Made by a program: the position numbers and the translations under genes. The notes below the pieces were generated by a model. That model saw nothing but the letters and a program-made list of their open reading frames with translations. It did not search any database and was not told the origin of the DNA. A DNA stretch of 64,000 nucleotides from Candidatus Kinetoplastibacterium galatii TCC219 (GTDB lineage: Bacteria > Pseudomonadota > Gammaproteobacteria > Burkholderiales > Burkholderiaceae_B), in NCBI RefSeq assembly GCF_000340905.1, contig NC_020284.1, forward strand, positions 124,001 through 188,000, written 5' to 3'. Position 1 is the stretch's first letter. Each line of letters opens with the position of its first letter. Positions 62,390 to 64,000 of this stretch are shown piece after piece.

Positions 62390-62947
62390 TTAGTTCACTA
62401 AACGTTTATACTCATTAGTTCTTGTATCAATTTCTATATTGTCGTCTATTTTGCAAAACAATGGTACATTGATCTCATGACCTGTGCTTATCTGTGCAGG
62501 TTTTGTTACTTTTCCTGAAGTGTCCCCTCTAACGGCTGGCTCAGTGTAGGTTATTTTTCTTACTATCGTGTTAGGTAACTCTATTGATATAGCTTTTCCA
62601 TCATAGAACACAACCTCTGCTTCCATGCCATCTTGCAAGTATTTGAGAGAATCACCCATGCTTTCTTTTTCTATTTCATGTTGATTAAAGTCTTCATCCA
62701 TAAAAACATACATTGGATCATTAAAATATGAATAAGTGCATTCTTTACGATCTAGTTGTATTAAGTCAAATTTTTCATCAGCTTTATATACAGATTCACT
62801 CACTGATCCTATCAGTAGGTTTTTAAACTTCATCCTAACAACAGCAGAATTTCTACCTGATTTATTATATTCTGTTCTTTGTACAACTAATGGTTCTCCA
62901 GAAACCATTACAACATTACCAACTCTTAGTTCTTGAGCAGTTTTCAT
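62390..62947 (-). CDS. efp: Elongation factor P
   Basis: Relieves ribosome stalling at polyproline. The KOW-like N-terminal domain has the modified loop NKSGRNSAV. The residue at the tip is Arg32, the site that EarP rhamnosylates in this EF-P subfamily. OB domains II and III follow, with [20 protein letters not shown] and the C-terminal [25 protein letters not shown]. Length is 185 residues. It lies downstream of earP on the same strand, the usual pairing. Its GGAG ribosome site sits at the edge of an AT inverted repeat. Confidence 0.97.
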   Translation of the reverse strand: MKTAQELRVGNVVMVSGEPLVVQRTEYNKSGRNSAVVRMKFKNLLIGSVSESVYKADEKFDLIQLDRKECTYSYFNDPMYVFMDEDFNQHEIEKESMGDSLKYLQDGMEAEVVFYDGKAISIELPNTIVRKITYTEPAVRGDTSGKVTKPAQISTGHEINVPLFCKIDDNIEIDTRTNEYKRLVN

Positions 62948-62992
62948 TTATATTAAAACTCCAAATTTTATTTTCTATATTTTTTAATATAA
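62948..62992. repeat. 11-bp AT inverted repeat flanking the efp ribosome binding site
   Basis: On the minus strand TTATATTAAAA (62992-62982) is the exact reverse complement of TTTTAATATAA (62958-62948), which ends right at the efp ATG (62947-62945). The ribosome site GGAG (62962-62959) is the last part of the loop, just before the 3' arm. In RNA this could form a weak all-AU hairpin around the translation start. AT richness raises the chance of such a repeat by accident. Confidence 0.45.
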
Positions 62993-63049
62993 TTTCTAGG
63001 TATTTTACTTATACACTATACAAGATAGCATATGTAACAAATACATAAT

Positions 63050-64000
63050 TTATAGCGAAGAGGTGATCTTATGACTTTGCTGACTTATACAGAATTCCAC
63101 CAAGTTTTCACCAAGGGATTTATTCGATATCTGTTTTTCAGCTAATATTCTAGAATGATCTTTCCATAAATTCCAATTTTTATCAGACATTGCAATCTTA
63201 ATAGTATTTCCTACTGTTTCTTCCCCAAAATTATTCCATGAATACATTAACCTCTTTATTGTATCAGGAAAATTATTCAAATTTAACCAAGATTTTAGTT
63301 TGTCTATATGAGCATTGTTTTCCTGCTCATATATATTCCAAACCAGTGGATTACCAGATAATAAAGCTCTTACAAAAGAATCTTCTCCTCTTATAAAATT
63401 TATATCCATACAACAAATCAGTTTATCAAAATTTTCCTGATTTATAAATGGAATTGAAGCTAACTTAAGGTTATCTGTACTGTAGTTATTAGCAAAAATA
63501 GAATCATTATTTACTATTAATACTATTTTTTTATTAAGGTGTTCCATGCTTGTTATAAGTTTATTAACGGGAGCGCTAGGATAACAAAATAACAAACAGA
63601 AAATAAATTCTGATCTTTTGTAGTTTATGCCAATTTTTTTTAAGAAATTTTCTTGATTGTAAGTAGAATTTTTTAGGTATTCCTTGGTTTTTAAAAAACT
63701 ATCCTCTATTATCAATCCGCCTGTTTTATTTGTAAAACCAGGGAAAAAGAAAGTTTTTTTTAGTCCATTAGGTAATCTTGATGAAAGTAGATGGCAATTT
63801 TCTACCCATTGTTCAGCACTTAGATAATCTATATTTATCCAAGTAAAAATATTTACATTTCTTGCTATAATTTTTTTAAGACTATCTGGAATATCGCATG
63901 AGAATGTTTCTATGATGATCTTGCTAGGGTTTAGTTTTTGTTTTAAAAATACCTCCCATTTAACTATATTGATATTCATCAGTACTTGGCTATCTATAGT
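63050..64000 (-). CDS. earP: EarP, EF-P arginine rhamnosyltransferase; N-terminus cut by the window edge
   Basis: Transfers rhamnose from dTDP-rhamnose to Arg32 of EF-P. The frame stays open to base 64000 (ending IDSQVL before the internal Met at 63979), so the start and the N-terminal catalytic Asp residues lie outside. Visible family features are IIIETFSCDIPDSLKK, INIDYLSAEQWVENCH, KKTFFFPGF, TGGLI and the nucleotide-sugar motif FIRGEDSFVRALLSG, followed by VWNIYEQENNAH. The Met at 63979 gives 309 residues but is unlikely to be the start, since relatives have about 60 to 70 further residues. It lies just upstream of efp on the same strand. Confidence 0.92.
   Translation of the reverse strand, partial: TIDSQVLMNINIVKWEVFLKQKLNPSKIIIETFSCDIPDSLKKIIARNVNIFTWINIDYLSAEQWVENCHLLSSRLPNGLKKTFFFPGFTNKTGGLIIEDSFLKTKEYLKNSTYNQENFLKKIGINYKRSEFIFCLLFCYPSAPVNKLITSMEHLNKKIVLIVNNDSIFANNYSTDNLKLASIPFINQENFDKLICCMDINFIRGEDSFVRALLSGNPLVWNIYEQENNAHIDKLKSWLNLNNFPDTIKRLMYSWNNFGEETVGNTIKIAMSDKNWNLWKDHSRILAEKQISNKSLGENLVEFCISQQSHKITSSL

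Noticed and set aside
63050-63979. earP as a truncated gene starting at the Met at 63979
   Set aside because: The frame continues open to the window edge with family-like residues, so the shortness is caused by the window and not by gene decay.

Overview
The window is a gene-dense, AT-rich stretch of bacterial chromosome from a reduced genome. Nearly every gene is a housekeeping gene. I see no insertion sequences, prophage genes, CRISPR arrays or toxin-antitoxin pairs. Gene content and local order (tkt-gap-pgk, fba-purC-purE-purK-sua5, dnaX-ybaB-recR, carA-carB-greA-yhbY-rlmE-ftsH-folP-glmM, cysS-alkA-accA-tilS-lysC, efp next to earP) are those of Burkholderiales, close to Alcaligenaceae such as Bordetella. 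Strong AT bias, short intergenic spaces and eroded genes point to a long-established endosymbiont. My best guess is Candidatus Kinetoplastibacterium, the symbiont of trypanosomatids. That name is inference; the betaproteobacterial affiliation is much firmer.

Layout. 1-10.6 kb, minus strand: ybeY (cut by the window edge), phoH, miaB, secF, secD, yajC, tgt, queA, ubiD, rsmE. 10.7-15 kb, plus: tkt, gap, pgk. 15-16.6 kb, minus: a Pit phosphate transporter. 16.9-22.5 kb, plus: fba, purC, purE, purK, sua5, xerD. Next come tRNA-Arg(CCT) on the minus strand, an AddB/AddA-like pair, 4.5S RNA, dnaX-ybaB-recR, tal (minus), carA-carB, greA, yhbY (minus), rlmE, ftsH, folP, glmM and ppk. A tRNA Pro-Arg-His cluster leads to dapA, mutS (minus), an MscS channel, a SuhB-like protein, a TerC/CBS protein and uppP. 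lpxH, ppiB and a TPR protein are on the minus strand. cysS, an AlkA-like glycosylase, accA, tilS, lysC, tRNA-Ser and tRNA-Arg(ACG) follow. The window ends with a DUF1178 protein, efp and earP (cut by the right edge), all minus.

Together the genes cover parts of lower glycolysis and the non-oxidative pentose phosphate pathway (tkt, tal, fba, gap, pgk), purine synthesis (purC, purE, purK), carbamoyl phosphate for pyrimidines and arginine (carAB), the aspartate/lysine route (lysC, dapA), folate (folP), fatty acids (accA), ubiquinone (ubiD), envelope precursors (glmM, uppP, lpxH), protein export (secDF-yajC, 4.5S RNA), tRNA and rRNA modification, and a residual DNA repair set (mutS, recR, AddAB-like, AlkA-like).

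The most interesting signals are small. The SuhB homologue has lost three of four metal ligands but keeps its fold. ubiD carries a one-base frame disruption in an A7 run right after a well-conserved N-terminus. The AddA-like helicase has lost the catalytic lysine of its nuclease motif while its AddB partner keeps it. A terminator hairpin has the xerD stop codon as its loop. Perfect inverted repeats sit in front of pgk, fba, ftsH and efp.
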